Assembly: GCA_022009855.1 (NCBI GenBank)
Contig: CP091727.1
Span: 1,674,001 to 1,738,000 of the forward strand
Reading direction: 5' to 3'
Origin: Lentisphaeria bacterium
GTDB lineage: Bacteria; Verrucomicrobiota; Lentisphaeria; Victivallales; Victivallaceae
DNA length: 64,000 bases
The notes under the pieces were generated by a model, which did no database searches, had not been told where the DNA came from, and was given only the letters and a program-made list of their open reading frames with translations. Below are positions 9,269 to 19,383 of this stretch, in pieces; position 1 is the first letter of the stretch; each line of letters starts with the position of its first letter. A program made the position numbers and the translations under genes.

Positions 9269-11720
9269 TCATTCAGGAAATAGATATTGAGCATTGTCAT
9301 CCGTTATACGGTAACCAATTGCGCGGTATCCGGCGACCCGGCGTTCAAACATCCGCATCGTCATCGTGATTTTCAGATCCGCGTAATCATAGATGATGAC
9401 CTCGGTCTTCCGGTCGTACAAACGGTGAAGCCGTCCGGCATATTGTGCGAGGGTTCCCTTCCAGGAAATGGGCATGGTAAGAAACAGTGTGTCCAAACGA
9501 GGATCATCAAAGCCTTCTCCGAGGAATTTTCCTGTTGCGAGCAACAGCCGGGGAGTGCCCTCCGGGACTGCGGAGAAGGCCTGCAGAATTGATGTCAACT
9601 CCTTACGGCGCATTCCTCCGCGCATTACAAACAGCGGTTTCACATCGGCAAAAGCATTCTCCAGCCAGAACAAATGTTCTTTTCGTTCCGTAATCACCAC
9701 AGGATTGCGACCATGTAACAAAGCTGCCCGGACATCTTCCACAATCATCCGGTTTCTTGCATCATCATGAATAAGCAAATCGTAAATGGTATGAATCGTG
9801 GTCTTTTCCTGCTGTTCCGGAGGCAGGGTGAGTTCCGTGGGCCTGATAATGACCCGATGATCAAATGGTCGCTCAAGTGCCTGCTGCTTGTCGTTGACCC
9901 GGTAGCGGACTGGTCCGCATTGCATGAAAAATGATCGGATGATGACCATCCTTCCGGGTGAGTGTTGCAGAAAGTCCCAATACATATTGGCATTTGCACT
10001 GGCGAATCACCGATTCAAAGGAGAAAGCACTCAGATGATGACACTCATCCGCAATCACCATGCCATAGTTGCCGACAATATCATCGACGACTCCTTTCTT
10101 CACCAAACTCTGAATTGAGGCAACATCAATGATCCCTGTCGGTTTTCTTTTGCCGGAACCGATTATTCCGATTTCCGATGGCGGAATCCCAAGAAAGTTT
10201 TCCAGGCGGCTCTTCCATTGGTTCAGTAATTGTACCCGATGGACAAGAATAAGCGTGTTCGTGGCTCGTTTTGCAAGCAGGTATATCGCGACCACTGTCT
10301 TGCCGAATGCGGTAGATGCCGACAGTACTCCCAGATCATTTTTCAACAACGCTATCGCCGCCTTTTCCTGTTCCGGACGGAGTTTCCCCTGAAATGCAAA
10401 CTTCTGCGGCTTTCCACGATTTCGTTTATCGGATACGGTATAACGTATTTTATTTTCGACCAGAAGCGTAACGATATCGTCGGCACTGCCGCGCGGCAGA
10501 CCTATGTAATTCGGAAAATCTTCCGCACAACAAATGATACGAGGTTTATCGTAAGTCGGCATATGCATTGCTTGAGCATGGTAAAATTCCGGATTCTGGA
10601 ATGCAGCAAGCCGTAGAAGAGCTGTCTGCAATTTCGGCGTAAGCTGGGCTTTCGTGAAATATATCTCGTTTTCTATGACAATCTCCAGTGGTTTCGTCAG
10701 GCCGACGGCGAGATCTTTTTCTTTTCGCCTGCGAGATGGAGGCTGTTCCCATGGAACCTCGTCTTCTTCCAATATCGGCATTTTGACTGCGGTAACACGT
10801 CCACTTTCCACAGCTTGTGCGGCAAGAGTTTCCACTTCTGCCGGTTGCATCTTGCGTATTCCGGCAAGAAATTCCCATTGATCCGGATAGGGGGTCATCG
10901 CATCATCCAGAAAAACACTGTTCCCGCGCTGGCGTGGTTTTGCCTGAAGCGGCAGAGCTATCAAATTGCCCAAACCTCCCTGCGGCATCGTGTCCTGATT
11001 GGGAAAAAATCTGTCATAGGATTCAAATCCAAGTTCAGGACGGCTCTCCATGGTTTCCGTCAAGAGAAAGCAGCCCAGGCGGCGAGCTGTACGGGCGGGA
11101 ATTGGCGAAGTGAAGAAAATCCAGACGTGTGCACCATTTCCGGAACGGGATCTTTCCAAGGCGGCGGGAATGTTGAACCGTCGGCAAGTGAGAAGAAATG
11201 CCTGTACATCCTCACGAAAATTCTGCTTGTCGAAATCAACTGCGAGAAAAAAGCAGGTCTCGTCTTCCAGCATAGGGTAGACGCCGATGGTAAAATCATG
11301 ACCTCGTTCATCGGAACCACGAAGATGCTTTTCTATAATGTCGTCAGAAACCGGAACCCATTCTCGATATTGGCATTCAGAACATTTGATTTTCGGCTTG
11401 GAACAAATTCCGCGTCGCCACTCGTTGGTACATACCGGCTGATAACCGCTTTTCCCGGTCTTCATGCTCTCAAAACGTCGAGGAAACACATCCTCGCGAC
11501 CACGAAACAAACTGCGGAATATTCGGATTTTCTTGTCCGGAGGATATTGGTCGGATGTTCGCGCTGGTGGGCTCCAAGAAGAAATCGTTCGTTGCCGAAT
11601 AAGAAGCAATTCATGGAGTTCCTGTTCCAGTTTTTCCTGTTCAGTAGAAAGTCGCTTCAACCGGGCGCGAATGGCTGTTATTCGCTGTTCCATGTTATGC
11701 GTTTTCATACTGTCTGTCAT
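9269..11720 (-). CDS. TOTE-type primase-helicase fusion (one frameshift)
   Basis: About 816 aa. Residues 1-45 form a coiled coil (EQRITAIRARLKRLS). Residues about 70-300 look like the archaeo-eukaryotic primase of TOTE conflict systems: a Cys cluster (CSKPKIKCSECQYREW), LAVDFDKQNF with the paired Asp, SRSGNGAHVWIFF and a downstream YDRFFPNQD. Residues about 440 onward are a superfamily 2 helicase: RPEQEKAAI, Walker A SASTAFGKT, Walker B IADECHH, motif III GLSATLTRKDG, and a C-terminal domain with ATGKFLGEGFDDP and QYAGRLHR. The frame breaks in an A5 run (9927-9931); with four the join reads HHPIIFMQCGP. TOTE proteins are predicted DNA-synthesis/unwinding enzymes tied to mobile-element conflict. 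It lies upstream of hipBA on the same strand. Confidence 0.78.
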
Positions 11721-12015
11721 GTCACCTCCATTAACTCCATCATCGGTCTTGTTCCCTTAAATTCGATGTCCCATGTTCCACCTGCTTTGAATTCTGTTCG
11801 AATAATTCAGTGTATTCGTTTATGTGGTTCTATATTTCCTTGTGGAATCATTGACTCGCTTCAAGTAAAGTTTCATTCTACGACAATTTTACAGTCCAAT
11901 ATGACGAAAGAAATCGCCCGGCGTTCCTACGAGGTTCTGCAGGCCAACTCACGGTTATGGGATTAAATTCATAATCACGGAACTTTCTGTCGAAGTCGTG
12001 AGTGTCGAAGTTTCT

Positions 12016-12067
12016 GAGCAAAATGAAGCCCGTGAGAGTTCGATTCCTGCCGGGCTTTGCTCATTTT
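12016..12067 (-). terminator. hairpin after the AAA_14 ATPase gene
   Basis: AAGCCCG and CGGGCTT pair around an 18-nt loop, extended by TGAGCAAA and its inverse. It lies just past the ATPase stop on the minus strand and could terminate either side. No long U tract is visible. Confidence 0.4.
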
Positions 12068-13206
12068 GAGGGGTCAATTTCTCAATGCGGTAATTGGCAC
12101 AACAAATACCCCATCCTGTCTCTGATATGCAGCATTGCTTAACCCGCATATGACGCACAATTCAGAAGCAGGAATACCTCCATTTGCTTCGATTTTTTTA
12201 TTTATCTTCAACAGCCCCTGTGCCGCAGAATCAATCTGATGCGCCCCAAGTTTTATTTCTATGGCACACCATGATTTATCTGGAAGTTCAATAACAGCAT
12301 CAATTTCATTATCCCGATAATCCTGATAATGATACAATTCAGCACCGAAGCTGTTGGCATAAATTCTCAAATCTCTAAGACACATTGCCTCAAAAAAGGA
12401 AACCGAAGGTATTCAGGTCATGGATAAGTCCTTGCGGCGAGAGTGCCAGCAAACCACAGGCAAGCGATGGGTCGGCCAGAAGACGTTTTTCCGATTGTTT
12501 GATTCGGATTGAAGATCGGGTTTCCGGAGAAAAAGGAGGAAGATTGTCTGTCAAAAAAAGTCGGCGGCACACATCAAGATAATTAGTAATTGAATCATCA
12601 TCAATGTTTTCTGCATCAATTTCATGAATGTCGTTCTTCAATACCCGATTTGAGGCGGTTGTGCTTTCGTTCCTGGCTAGCGATCTTAGAAGAAGATGGA
12701 TTTTATGGGCATCGCGTTTCACTTCATCAATTTGATAGATATCGTTCTCAAGCACCGCTTTTATGTATTCTTTGGCCAAAAGACCAGCATTACGTTTAGA
12801 TGACGTTTGGTTGCCTGGCCATCCGCCACGAACAATCAGGGCAGCTAAACTAGGCAACTCAACTTCACCAGTCAGGGCCGGAACAAGTTCTCCTTGACAA
12901 ATCTTTTGCAGTGAAAACATTCCGGAGGAGTACCCAGCTTCAAATAAAGTCATAGGACGCATTCTGATTCTGCCTATACGGCCAGCACCGCTGTGCATAA
13001 TCCCCTTTGCGTTGCGGCGTTGCTGAACCAGTTAAAATGAATTGTCCTTTGGCATTACGAGTATCAACCTCCGCTCGAACGGCATCCCACAGTCCTGGAA
13101 CAGATTGCCATTCATCAAGAAGACGGGGCGTTGCTCCAGTTAATACTGTTGCTGGAGAAATTTCTGCCAAATGTTTATTCTGAAAATTTCCGGATGGGTC
13201 TCCTAG

Positions 13207-14042
13207 GTTGTGTCGTCAATAGATTTGTGCTATATTATGCAAACGTCAAAAAAAGGATATCGGGAAAATGGCGAATGCATACGAACGACATGATATATCG
13301 GATGAATCTTGGGCTAAAATCGAATTTTTGCTACCGGGGCGCAAAGGGAACTTGGGGCGGCAACGCTCGCGACAACCGGCAATTTATCAATGCGGTATTT
13401 TGGATTTTACGAACGGGGGCACCTTGGCGTGATTTGCCACCGAGTTACGGAGATTGGAAAAATACTCACCGGCGTTTTTGCCGTTGGCGTGACAAAGGAG
13501 TTTGGGAGAAATTATTGCAGGAATTGATTGACAATCCAGAATTTGAGCTGTTGATGATTGATGCAAGTCATATCAAAGTTCATGCACATGGGAGTGGTGC
13601 TCGTGGAGGCAATCAAGATATGGCCAAGACAAAAGGGGGCTCAACACCAAGATACATTTGGCCGTGGATGCGCATGGTATGCCGGTCAGAATCCTTATTA
13701 CAGAAGGTACCACGGCGGATTGTAAGCAGGCTGAAGCCTTGATTGATAACATCAAAGCGAAGGTTCTTCTGGCAGACCGCGGTTATGATTCGGACGCAAT
13801 TGTCGAGAAAGCGGAAAAAGCAGGGATGAAGGCAGTTATTCCGCCAAGAAAGAATCGCAAAACGCAACGTGAATACGACAAGGAGTTGTACAAGTTACGG
13901 CACTTTGTCGAGAATGCATTCATGATATTAAAACGTTGGCGCGGAGTCGCAACCAGATATGCTAAAAACACTGCTTCGTTTCTTGCTGCAGTACAAATCA
14001 GGTGTATTGCAGCTTGGGTCTTTTAACTATTGACGACACAAT
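13207..14042 (+). mobile_element. IS5-family, IS427-like element (836 bp)
   Basis: Ends are near-perfect inverted repeats GTTGTGTCGTCAATAG and ATTGTGTCGTCAATAG. Flanking CTAG (13203-13206 and 14043-14046) is a 4-bp target duplication, and removing the element plus one copy restores the ATPase frame. Promoter TTGTGT-17-TATATT has its -35 inside the terminal repeat. Confidence 0.9.
13268..14026 (+). CDS. IS427-like transposase (two frameshifts)
   Basis: About 252 aa: MANAYERHDISDESWAKI, NRQFINAVFWILRTGAPW, DASHIKVHAHGSGARGGNQD, the next DDE Asp in HLAVDAHGMPVRIL, LADRGYDSDAI and a C-terminal FVENAFMILKRWRGVATR. Frames change at GGG (about 13343) and at a G5 run (about 13637). Members of this IS group often use frameshifting to make the full protein, so at least one shift may be natural, but two in opposite senses look like length errors. 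Confidence 0.85.
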
Positions 14043-14218
14043 CTAGCAAAAACTCACTTCGACTGTGCATGGAAGATGTCCACGTTTTGCCACACCACTT
14101 CGGTCCTTCAATAACGACAGCACCAAATGTTTCCAAATAGTCTTCAACCATTTTATCAACGAAACGTGGACGGTATTCTTTTTTGTACATGAGCGTTCAC
14201 CTCCTGGATGTTTAGCTA

Positions 14219-14246
14219 ACTATACCACGATCGGCGATTTTTTCAA
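14219..14246 (-). promoter_or_regulatory. promoter of the AAA_14 ATPase gene
   Basis: On the minus strand TTGAAA (14241-14246) and TATAGT (14219-14224) are 16 bp apart, with AGGAGGTGA and the ATG just downstream. A CGATCG stretch lies within the spacer. Confidence 0.55.
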
Positions 14247-14671
14247 CTTTTAATCGGTGATATTTTGATTTTTCAATCGGAAATATTTGAGATCTGCCCA
14301 AATGCATTGGTCAATCGCACACAAAAGCCTCTGTGGCGGCGAACAGTTTTTCTGACGATCAGGGGCATGCGACCCGGTCCCGCGTTCGCGCAACACGCCC
14401 CGCAATATCGCGAACAAAGGCGAATTTATGAGCAGGTCGATGCGAGCAATGCCCCAATATTTTTTCTGCATAATTTCCCCGGATATCGCTCCGCCATACT
14501 TGCATAACTCTTTTTCCATGCTGTCAGGTGAAACTGTCATCACCCCCCCCGGCAGCATCACTTGTTTTTATTGCAAATGCAAATACCTCAAAATCAACGA
14601 AATAACCCCATATTTATTATCGCTGTTTCTTTCGCAAACTACTGGCTATTAACGCATATCATGGCATTGTA
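14247..14671. other. 425 bp without a supportable gene
   Basis: Open frames here on both strands lack ribosome sites and any recognisable motif. It separates the ATPase promoter from the small-ORF block. It contains a C8 run near 14540. I see no RNA gene in it. Confidence 0.5.
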
Positions 14672-14702
14672 TGCACTGTAAATGGGGCGGGAAGGACGCC
14701 GC
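14672..14702 (+). promoter_or_regulatory. conserved leader element L1
   Basis: Thirty-one bases beginning TGCACTGTAA and ending GGACGCCGC. The same element occurs at 18336-18366 with 26 of 31 identical, at a similar distance from another small ORF start. The first ten bases resemble a -10 region; the rest could be an operator or 5' UTR structure. Function is inferred only from repetition and position. Confidence 0.5.
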
Positions 14703-14733
14703 ACCGACAGAAGACAACCGAAAGGGAACAGAA

Positions 14734-14973
14734 ATGAACAACAGACTCGAAACCGCAATCAAGGCAAATGCCGCCGAGGCGCGCCTGACAAAACAGAAGG
14801 TTCTGAAAGAACTGAAGCAACGGATGGAGGGACTGATTCAGCAGATCGAAAATGACAACCTGTGGATCAGCGACCTGAAAGAACTCCACAATCAGGTCGC
14901 TGAGACAGTCGCCAAGGTGACCGCCGCCGATGAAAAAATCAAAACAGAAGAACTTTTCAAGGCGCTCCAATAA
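14734..14973 (+). CDS. 79-aa coiled-coil protein of unknown function
   Basis: ATG after AAAGGGAACAG. Sequence is rich in Lys/Glu heptads (VLKELKQRMEGLIQQIEND, then LKELHNQVAETVAKV), predicting a long helix or coiled coil. An upstream in-frame ATG at 14671 would include the conserved leader, whose second copy has a stop, so the inner start is preferred. It is followed seven bases later by a GNRA hairpin and the next small gene. No family recognised. Confidence 0.6.
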   Translation: MNNRLETAIKANAAEARLTKQKVLKELKQRMEGLIQQIENDNLWISDLKELHNQVAETVAKVTAADEKIKTEELFKALQ

Positions 14974-14979
14974 TCACGC

Positions 14980-15001
14980 GGGGCGGTCGAAAGGCCGCCC
15001 C
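14980..15001 (+). promoter_or_regulatory. intercistronic GAAA-capped hairpin
   Basis: GGGGCGGTC, loop GAAA, GGCCGCCCC: nine pairs including one U-G wobble. A second copy at 19633-19652 has an A in place of the G, keeping the pair as U-A. No U tract follows, so it is not a classical terminator. Confidence 0.6.
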
Positions 15002-15020
15002 TGAAAACAAAGGACGAAAC

Positions 15021-15255
15021 ATGAGTGAAAAATTTTTTTCACAGCAGACATGCGATCGTTGCGGAGGATCGCTGAAAAGCGGTCGGATCATGTCTGCTTT
15101 TTTCAACGGAATGTATCTGCATGAAGTGTTCGGAAGCGGAACGAAAACACCCTGAGTTCCGGAAAGCCGTCGCAGCCGAGTGTGAGGCAATCCGGAATGG
15201 AAACTATAATTTTCCCGGCATCGGCTGGCCGGGCAGGAAAGGCGGTACAAAATGA
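15021..15255 (+). CDS. small Cys-rich (zinc-binding) protein, frameshifted
   Basis: Begins MSEKFFSQQTCDRCGGSLKS with a CxxC knuckle, then GRIMSAF; after a frame change near 15105 it continues CICMKCSEAERKHPEFRK and ends GIGWPGRKGGTK. Two CxxC pairs about 30 residues apart suggest one zinc site. Similar short proteins occur in gut phages and elements with no assigned function. Its stop overlaps the next start (ATGA). Confidence 0.6.
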
Positions 15256-15428
15256 CTCCCGAAGAAAAACAGTCTGGAATTCCCTGTGTTCTGGTCGGAA
15301 CCGATGGAAACATCTATGCGCTCTTAGGGCGCGCCCGGCAAGCTCTGAGAAGAGGCGGTCGACTGGATCTGGTCGAACCAATGACCAAAGAGGTTCTTGG
15401 AAGCAAATCAGATGAGCTGATCCTCTAG
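15252..15428 (+). CDS. 58-aa small phage-type protein
   Basis: ATG overlaps the preceding stop. The core IPCVLVGTDGNIYALLGRAR resembles short phage/ICE proteins (LVGxDGNAFxxLGxxxxAL). The predicted pattern is a beta hairpin followed by a helix. Role unknown; translational coupling places it with the Cys-rich protein. Confidence 0.55.
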   Translation: MTPEEKQSGIPCVLVGTDGNIYALLGRARQALRRGGRLDLVEPMTKEVLGSKSDELIL

Positions 15429-15480
15429 GTATATAATACAGCATCCCGTTTACAAAAAATACTGAATGGTTGTTGATTTA

Positions 15481-16438
15481 GAACTTATCAACTAATAATA
15501 TCATAACGGAGGATAAATTGCCATAATTTTATTCATCGTTATCATCATAGCTGCCAAGTACAGCAAGGCATTGTATGCGCAGGCGGTTTTTTCGTATCTG
15601 ACATGAATTTTTCTGAATCGGTTGAACCACGAATGTGCAACCTCGACAATCCATCGTTTAGGACGAAATCCATGCAGTTCAATTGCCTTCTTTTCTTCTC
15701 CGCGAGGTCGAATATGCGGCACCATGCCATGTCTTGACGCAACATCCGCTTTTCCGACATATCCGGCATCCAAGCAAACATTTTGAGTAATGTGTTCATA
15801 ATGCTCAAAATCCAGGGGCTTCATACGCTCCTTGAGTAATTCATCAAGAACGGCTGCATCATGCCTGTTGGCTCCGGTTACGACGATCGACAACGGGATG
15901 CCAACTGCGTCTACGAGTAGATTTTTTTTGCTTCCTTGCTTACCCCGGTCTGTTGGATTTGCTCCGGCAAGTTCTTGCGCCAATGGCGCTTTTCCATGAG
16001 AACCATCCGCCGACTGCCATTCCCATGCAATCCCTTCCATCTCGTCATACTCCATAAGACCAGCGTGCCAAAGCTTTTGAAAAAATCCAGCTCGTGACCA
16101 TTGCATAAATTTTTTATGTACCGCTTGTGATGTGATATTTTCAAATTCCTTGCGCGGCAATGCATTCCAAATAATTCCCGTGCGGAGAACATAAACGATA
16201 GCCGAAAAATACAATCGGTTTCCATAGCGAGATTTTCTCCCTCCTCCCGGTTTTCGGCGATAATTTACCCCGGGGCAACGTAAATCATTCGGAATATATG
16301 TTTCAACTTTTGCCCAAAATTCATCCGTTATTTCCCATGTTCTCAGCCTTGTCGTTGCCATGTTTACCTCCATTGTTTTTGCGTGAAGATAATATAGCAC
16401 AAGGAGCTATTAAAATCAATTTATTAGTTGATAAGCTC
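15481..16438 (-). mobile_element. IS5-family (ISL2-like) element, copy 2 (958 bp)
   Basis: Same ends as copy 1, flanked by TTA on both sides (15478-15480, 16439-16441). It has landed exactly in the TAA stop codon of the lipoprotein gene; the duplication leaves a stop on that side. Confidence 0.92.
15501..16361 (-). CDS. IS5-family transposase, intact
   Basis: 286 aa, identical to copy 1 except one Lys to Glu change (FEHYEHITQ). ATG 16361 follows GGAGGT. Confidence 0.92.
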   Translation of the reverse strand: MATTRLRTWEITDEFWAKVETYIPNDLRCPGVNYRRKPGGGRKSRYGNRLYFSAIVYVLRTGIIWNALPRKEFENITSQAVHKKFMQWSRAGFFQKLWHAGLMEYDEMEGIAWEWQSADGSHGKAPLAQELAGANPTDRGKQGSKKNLLVDAVGIPLSIVVTGANRHDAAVLDELLKERMKPLDFEHYEHITQNVCLDAGYVGKADVASRHGMVPHIRPRGEEKKAIELHGFRPKRWIVEVAHSWFNRFRKIHVRYEKTACAYNALLYLAAMMITMNKIMAIYPPL

Positions 16439-16873
16439 TTAAAAGCAAACCATCATAAATTGGCATTTTGAGTTTTGGGGATTATACCAAAAATAATATG
16501 CCGTTTCTGTTTGTTCCACTTGTGAAGAATAGAACTCAGATTTTTTTCCGTTCTTCAGCGTTCCACCAAAAAAGGTCTTCTGGAACAGCAAAAGGTTCTT
16601 CCCAATTAGTATTATTGTTTTTTTAAGGTTAAATTTTTCGATGATTTTTTTACATTTTTTGGTGAGGACTGAAAAGCTAAACAATAAAGCGGCTCAAATC
16701 CCATTTCATCGGCATAGAAATAAATTTCAGTTACATCAGAAGTTGGGGAAAAGCCAATTATATGCGCAAATCCTTTCCTGTTTGCCTGTGTATCTGGCGT
16801 TTTTGCGTCGTAACGCGAACAGCCCAAAAACAAAAAGGATAAAATAAAAAAAATAAATTATATACCTTGCCAT
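16439..16873 (-). CDS. A+T-rich lipoprotein of unknown function (two frameshifts)
   Basis: ATG 16873 after GGGAG; MARYIIYFFYFI then, correcting a T run, a lipobox LLFLGC followed by SRYDAKTPDTQANRKGF. The middle holds EIYFYADEMGFEPLYCLAF, and after an A-run correction KKIIEKFNLKKTIILIG and ...QFMMVCF. About 145 aa in all. Signal-peptidase II processing and membrane anchoring are predicted. It follows the effector-like gene on the same strand 50 bp downstream, so an immunity role is possible but unproven. Base composition is much more A+T-rich than the housekeeping genes, suggesting transfer. Confidence 0.6.
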
Positions 16874-16925
16874 CCCCAAAACTCCCTTAAAAATGTAACA
16901 TACCATTGTTATTCTCAAAAACAAG

Positions 16926-18061
16926 TCATCTCCAAGAATAAATTGTGGCGTCAGCCTTCATTTCATTCCAATATGCCCGAATTCTCATTTTATCTGTATT
17001 TCCGCAGAGATCATGATACGCCGTTCCCAAAATAGATGTGACAATATTGTATGCTCCTTGAAAATCTATTTTTTTCCCGTTTCTCGGTCGTAAATCATAT
17101 GTATCTTCTAGGGAACATTCGACTTCCCATATGAACATGAATCCATAATAATTGTAAATGACATGATAAATCCCGTTATATTTTACCGTCGCATGGCGAA
17201 TAGTCCATGTTAATTCATTTATTGCAGCATTCCATGTGTCGGCATATTTTGAAAAAGAACTGATTGGGTGCCTTAGTGTAAATTTTAGTTGCTGTATCAT
17301 GTCGTCAGAAGAACGTTTCCCGCCAAACTCTTCAGGTTTCATGCCTGAAATTCTACCTTCGAACGATTGTATTGTGAGATATGGGACATGATAAGCTCGG
17401 GATCTAATATCCGAAATTACCTTCCTTGTAATATGTTCTCTTATTTTTTCCATAGCAGGATCTTGTTTGATCAGCCCAATGAAATGTTCTCCCAAGTAAA
17501 CATGTTGAGAGTTTGCCAAAGAATTCAGACCCTAACTCCCAAAGGCTGTTTACTTCTTTTTTTAAGCCAAAAGCTGTTGCCAACCGTTGTCGAATTTCCG
17601 TTCCCCAAGGACGGCCAACTCCATAAGTACTGATGTCACTAAAATGTAGTTTTAATCCATCGGCCCAACTATTTGCAAGTTCTCTGCTTCGCGATTTGAC
17701 ATAATCATCAATATTCCGAAGGGCCTTTCTGATTCTTTCTTTAGCGTTATTCTCTTCTTCAATTTGTTTGTTGCCCAACCATGTTGTAACAGGAGATGAA
17801 AAGGAGATTTCACTGTAAAAATGAGGGCAATATTTCTGTAAATATTCATCACAGTTTTTTTTCTTCTTCCCGAATTTTTGAAATTAAATCATCTAATTGC
17901 TTTGCCTCGCGATCAATTAAACTTCTGATAGAGTTTAATCCCTTGAAATCAAGTTCCATTCTGGAATTGGAAAACATTGAATGACGCAATATTAGCTTTT
18001 GAAATTCTTTCTCAAGATTTTCTTTGGCTTGGTGTTCAGTGTCATAGAGAGAAGTATTCAT
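16926..18061 (-). CDS. A+T-rich unknown protein, about 378 aa, effector-like (two frameshifts)
   Basis: Starts MNTSLYDTEHQAKENLEK. The first 150 residues are helical and charged (LISKIREEEKK, ERIRKALRNIDDYV). The second half is more globular: HVYLGEHFIGLIKQDP, ITRKVISDIRSRAYHVPY, WNAAINELTWTIRHATV, YNYYGFMFIWEVECSLEDTYDL, and a final RIRAYWNEMKADATIY. Frames change at an A8 run (about 17856) and a T run (about 17521). No signal peptide. The C-terminal Trp/Tyr/Asp pattern recalls toxin domains at the ends of polymorphic or colicin-like proteins, but I cannot name a family. Confidence 0.55.
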
Positions 18062-18335
18062 TTTTGAACCTCAACTTAAATACCTTTGCTACAAAGATTT
18101 TCTATACCATAAAAAAATGTCAACTTTTTCCTCAGAGACCAATGGAGAAAAGTTTTTTTACAGAACAATATGCAGAATAAAAATTATAAAAATGTTAGTT
18201 CTGTAAAAATCCGGCAGTCAAAGATTTAACGGTAACTCAACCTACAAATAGTTAGGCTATAACGATAATGCGGATAAAAATATTAATTGTTTATTTCGTG
18301 TAACTCGTTTGTTATAAACAAATTTGTGGATTATG

Positions 18336-18366
18336 TGCACTGTAATCGGAGCGGTGAGGACGCCGC
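18336..18366 (+). promoter_or_regulatory. conserved leader element L2
   Basis: Second copy of the 31-base leader (26 of 31 identical to L1), 35 bases before the ATG of the interrupted 85-aa gene. It contains an in-frame stop in the frame that would extend the gene upstream, showing that the element is non-coding here. Confidence 0.5.
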
Positions 18367-18424
18367 CCGGAAAAACAGAAAAGCCAACAACGGAGGCAAA
18401 AATGAAAAAAAGACAACAGACTAA

Positions 18425-19383
18425 GAGCTTATCAACTAATAAATTGATTTTAATAGCTCCTTGTGCTATATTATCTTCACGCAAAAACAATGGAGGTAAA
18501 CATGGCAACGACAAGGCTGAGAACATGGGAAATAACGGATGAATTTTGGGCAAAAGTTGAAACATATATTCCGAATGATTTACGTTGCCCCGGGGTAAAT
18601 TATCGCCGAAAACCGGGAGGAGGGAGAAAATCTCGCTATGGAAACCGATTGTATTTTTCGGCTATCGTTTATGTTCTCCGCACGGGAATTATTTGGAATG
18701 CATTGCCGCGCAAGGAATTTGAAAATATCACATCACAAGCGGTACATAAAAAATTTATGCAATGGTCACGAGCTGGATTTTTTCAAAAGCTTTGGCACGC
18801 TGGTCTTATGGAGTATGACGAGATGGAAGGGATTGCATGGGAATGGCAGTCGGCGGATGGTTCTCATGGAAAAGCGCCATTGGCGCAAGAACTTGCCGGA
18901 GCAAATCCAACAGACCGGGGTAAGCAAGGGAAGCAAAAAAAATCTACTCGTAGACGCAGTTGGCATCCCGTTGTCGATCGTCGTAACCGGAGCCAACAGG
19001 CATGATGCAGCCGTTCTTGATGAATTACTCAAGGAGCGTATGAAGCCCCTGGATTTTGAGCATTATAAACACATTACTCAAAATGTTTGCTTGGATGCCG
19101 GATATGTCGGAAAAGCGGATGTTGCGTCAAGACATGGCATGGTGCCGCATATTCGACCTCGCGGAGAAGAAAAGAAGGCAATTGAACTGCATGGATTTCG
19201 TCCTAAACGATGGATTGTCGAGGTTGCACATTCGTGGTTCAACCGATTCAGAAAAATTCATGTCAGATACGAAAAAACCGCCTGCGCATACAATGCCTTG
19301 CTGTACTTGGCAGCTATGATGATAACGATGAATAAAATTATGGCAATTTATCCTCCGTTATGATATTATTAGTTGATAAGTTC
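18425..19383 (+). mobile_element. IS5-family (ISL2-like) element, copy 3 (959 bp)
   Basis: Same ends as copies 1 and 2, TAA duplications at 18422-18424 and 19384-19386. One extra G relative to the other copies (GGG for GG near 18928). Confidence 0.92.
18502..19363 (+). CDS. IS5-family transposase, frameshifted by one G
   Basis: Sequence matches copy 1 base for base in coding motifs, but the extra G near 18928 moves the frame just before KKNLLVDAVG. The two halves are both fully conserved. Confidence 0.9.

Larger units (their letters stand above)
12074..14190 (-). pseudogene. DUF4143/AAA_14 ATPase, split by IS427-type element, two frameshifts
   Basis: Restored length about 424 aa. ATG 14190 follows AGGAGGTGA. 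N-terminal Walker A is GPKWCGKTW; the sequence is interrupted after SRSEFLL and resumes GDPSGNFQNKHLAEISP on the far side of the IS. Then RLLDEWQSVPGLWD (Walker B/arginine region), FILTGSATPQRKG, a frameshift in a G4 run at 13002-13005, HSGAGRIGRIRMRPMTLFE, and after an A6/T6 frameshift at 12392-12397 the DUF4143 nuclease-like end EIDAVIELPDKSWCAIEIKLG. The E-x-D...E-x-K pattern is typical of PD-(D/E)XK folds in this family. Function is unknown; often found singly as accessory ATPases. Confidence 0.85.

Noticed and set aside
9037..9300. 87-aa minus-strand frame past the end of the primase-helicase
   Set aside because: It would run through the hipBA promoter and both operators, has no ribosome site and no motif.
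12035..12060. tRNA-like string AGTTCGATTCCTGCCGGGC
   Set aside because: It resembles a T-arm and acceptor end, but no matching T-stem, anticodon arm or D-arm exists; the bases form a hairpin after a gene.
13637..13641. programmed frameshift in the IS427-like transposase
   Set aside because: Possible for the family, but this gene needs two corrections and the same run-length defects occur in unrelated genes nearby, so error is the simpler view.
14250..14561. 103-aa minus-strand ORF ahead of the AAA_14 promoter
   Set aside because: No ribosome site or motif and it would place a gene across the promoter region.
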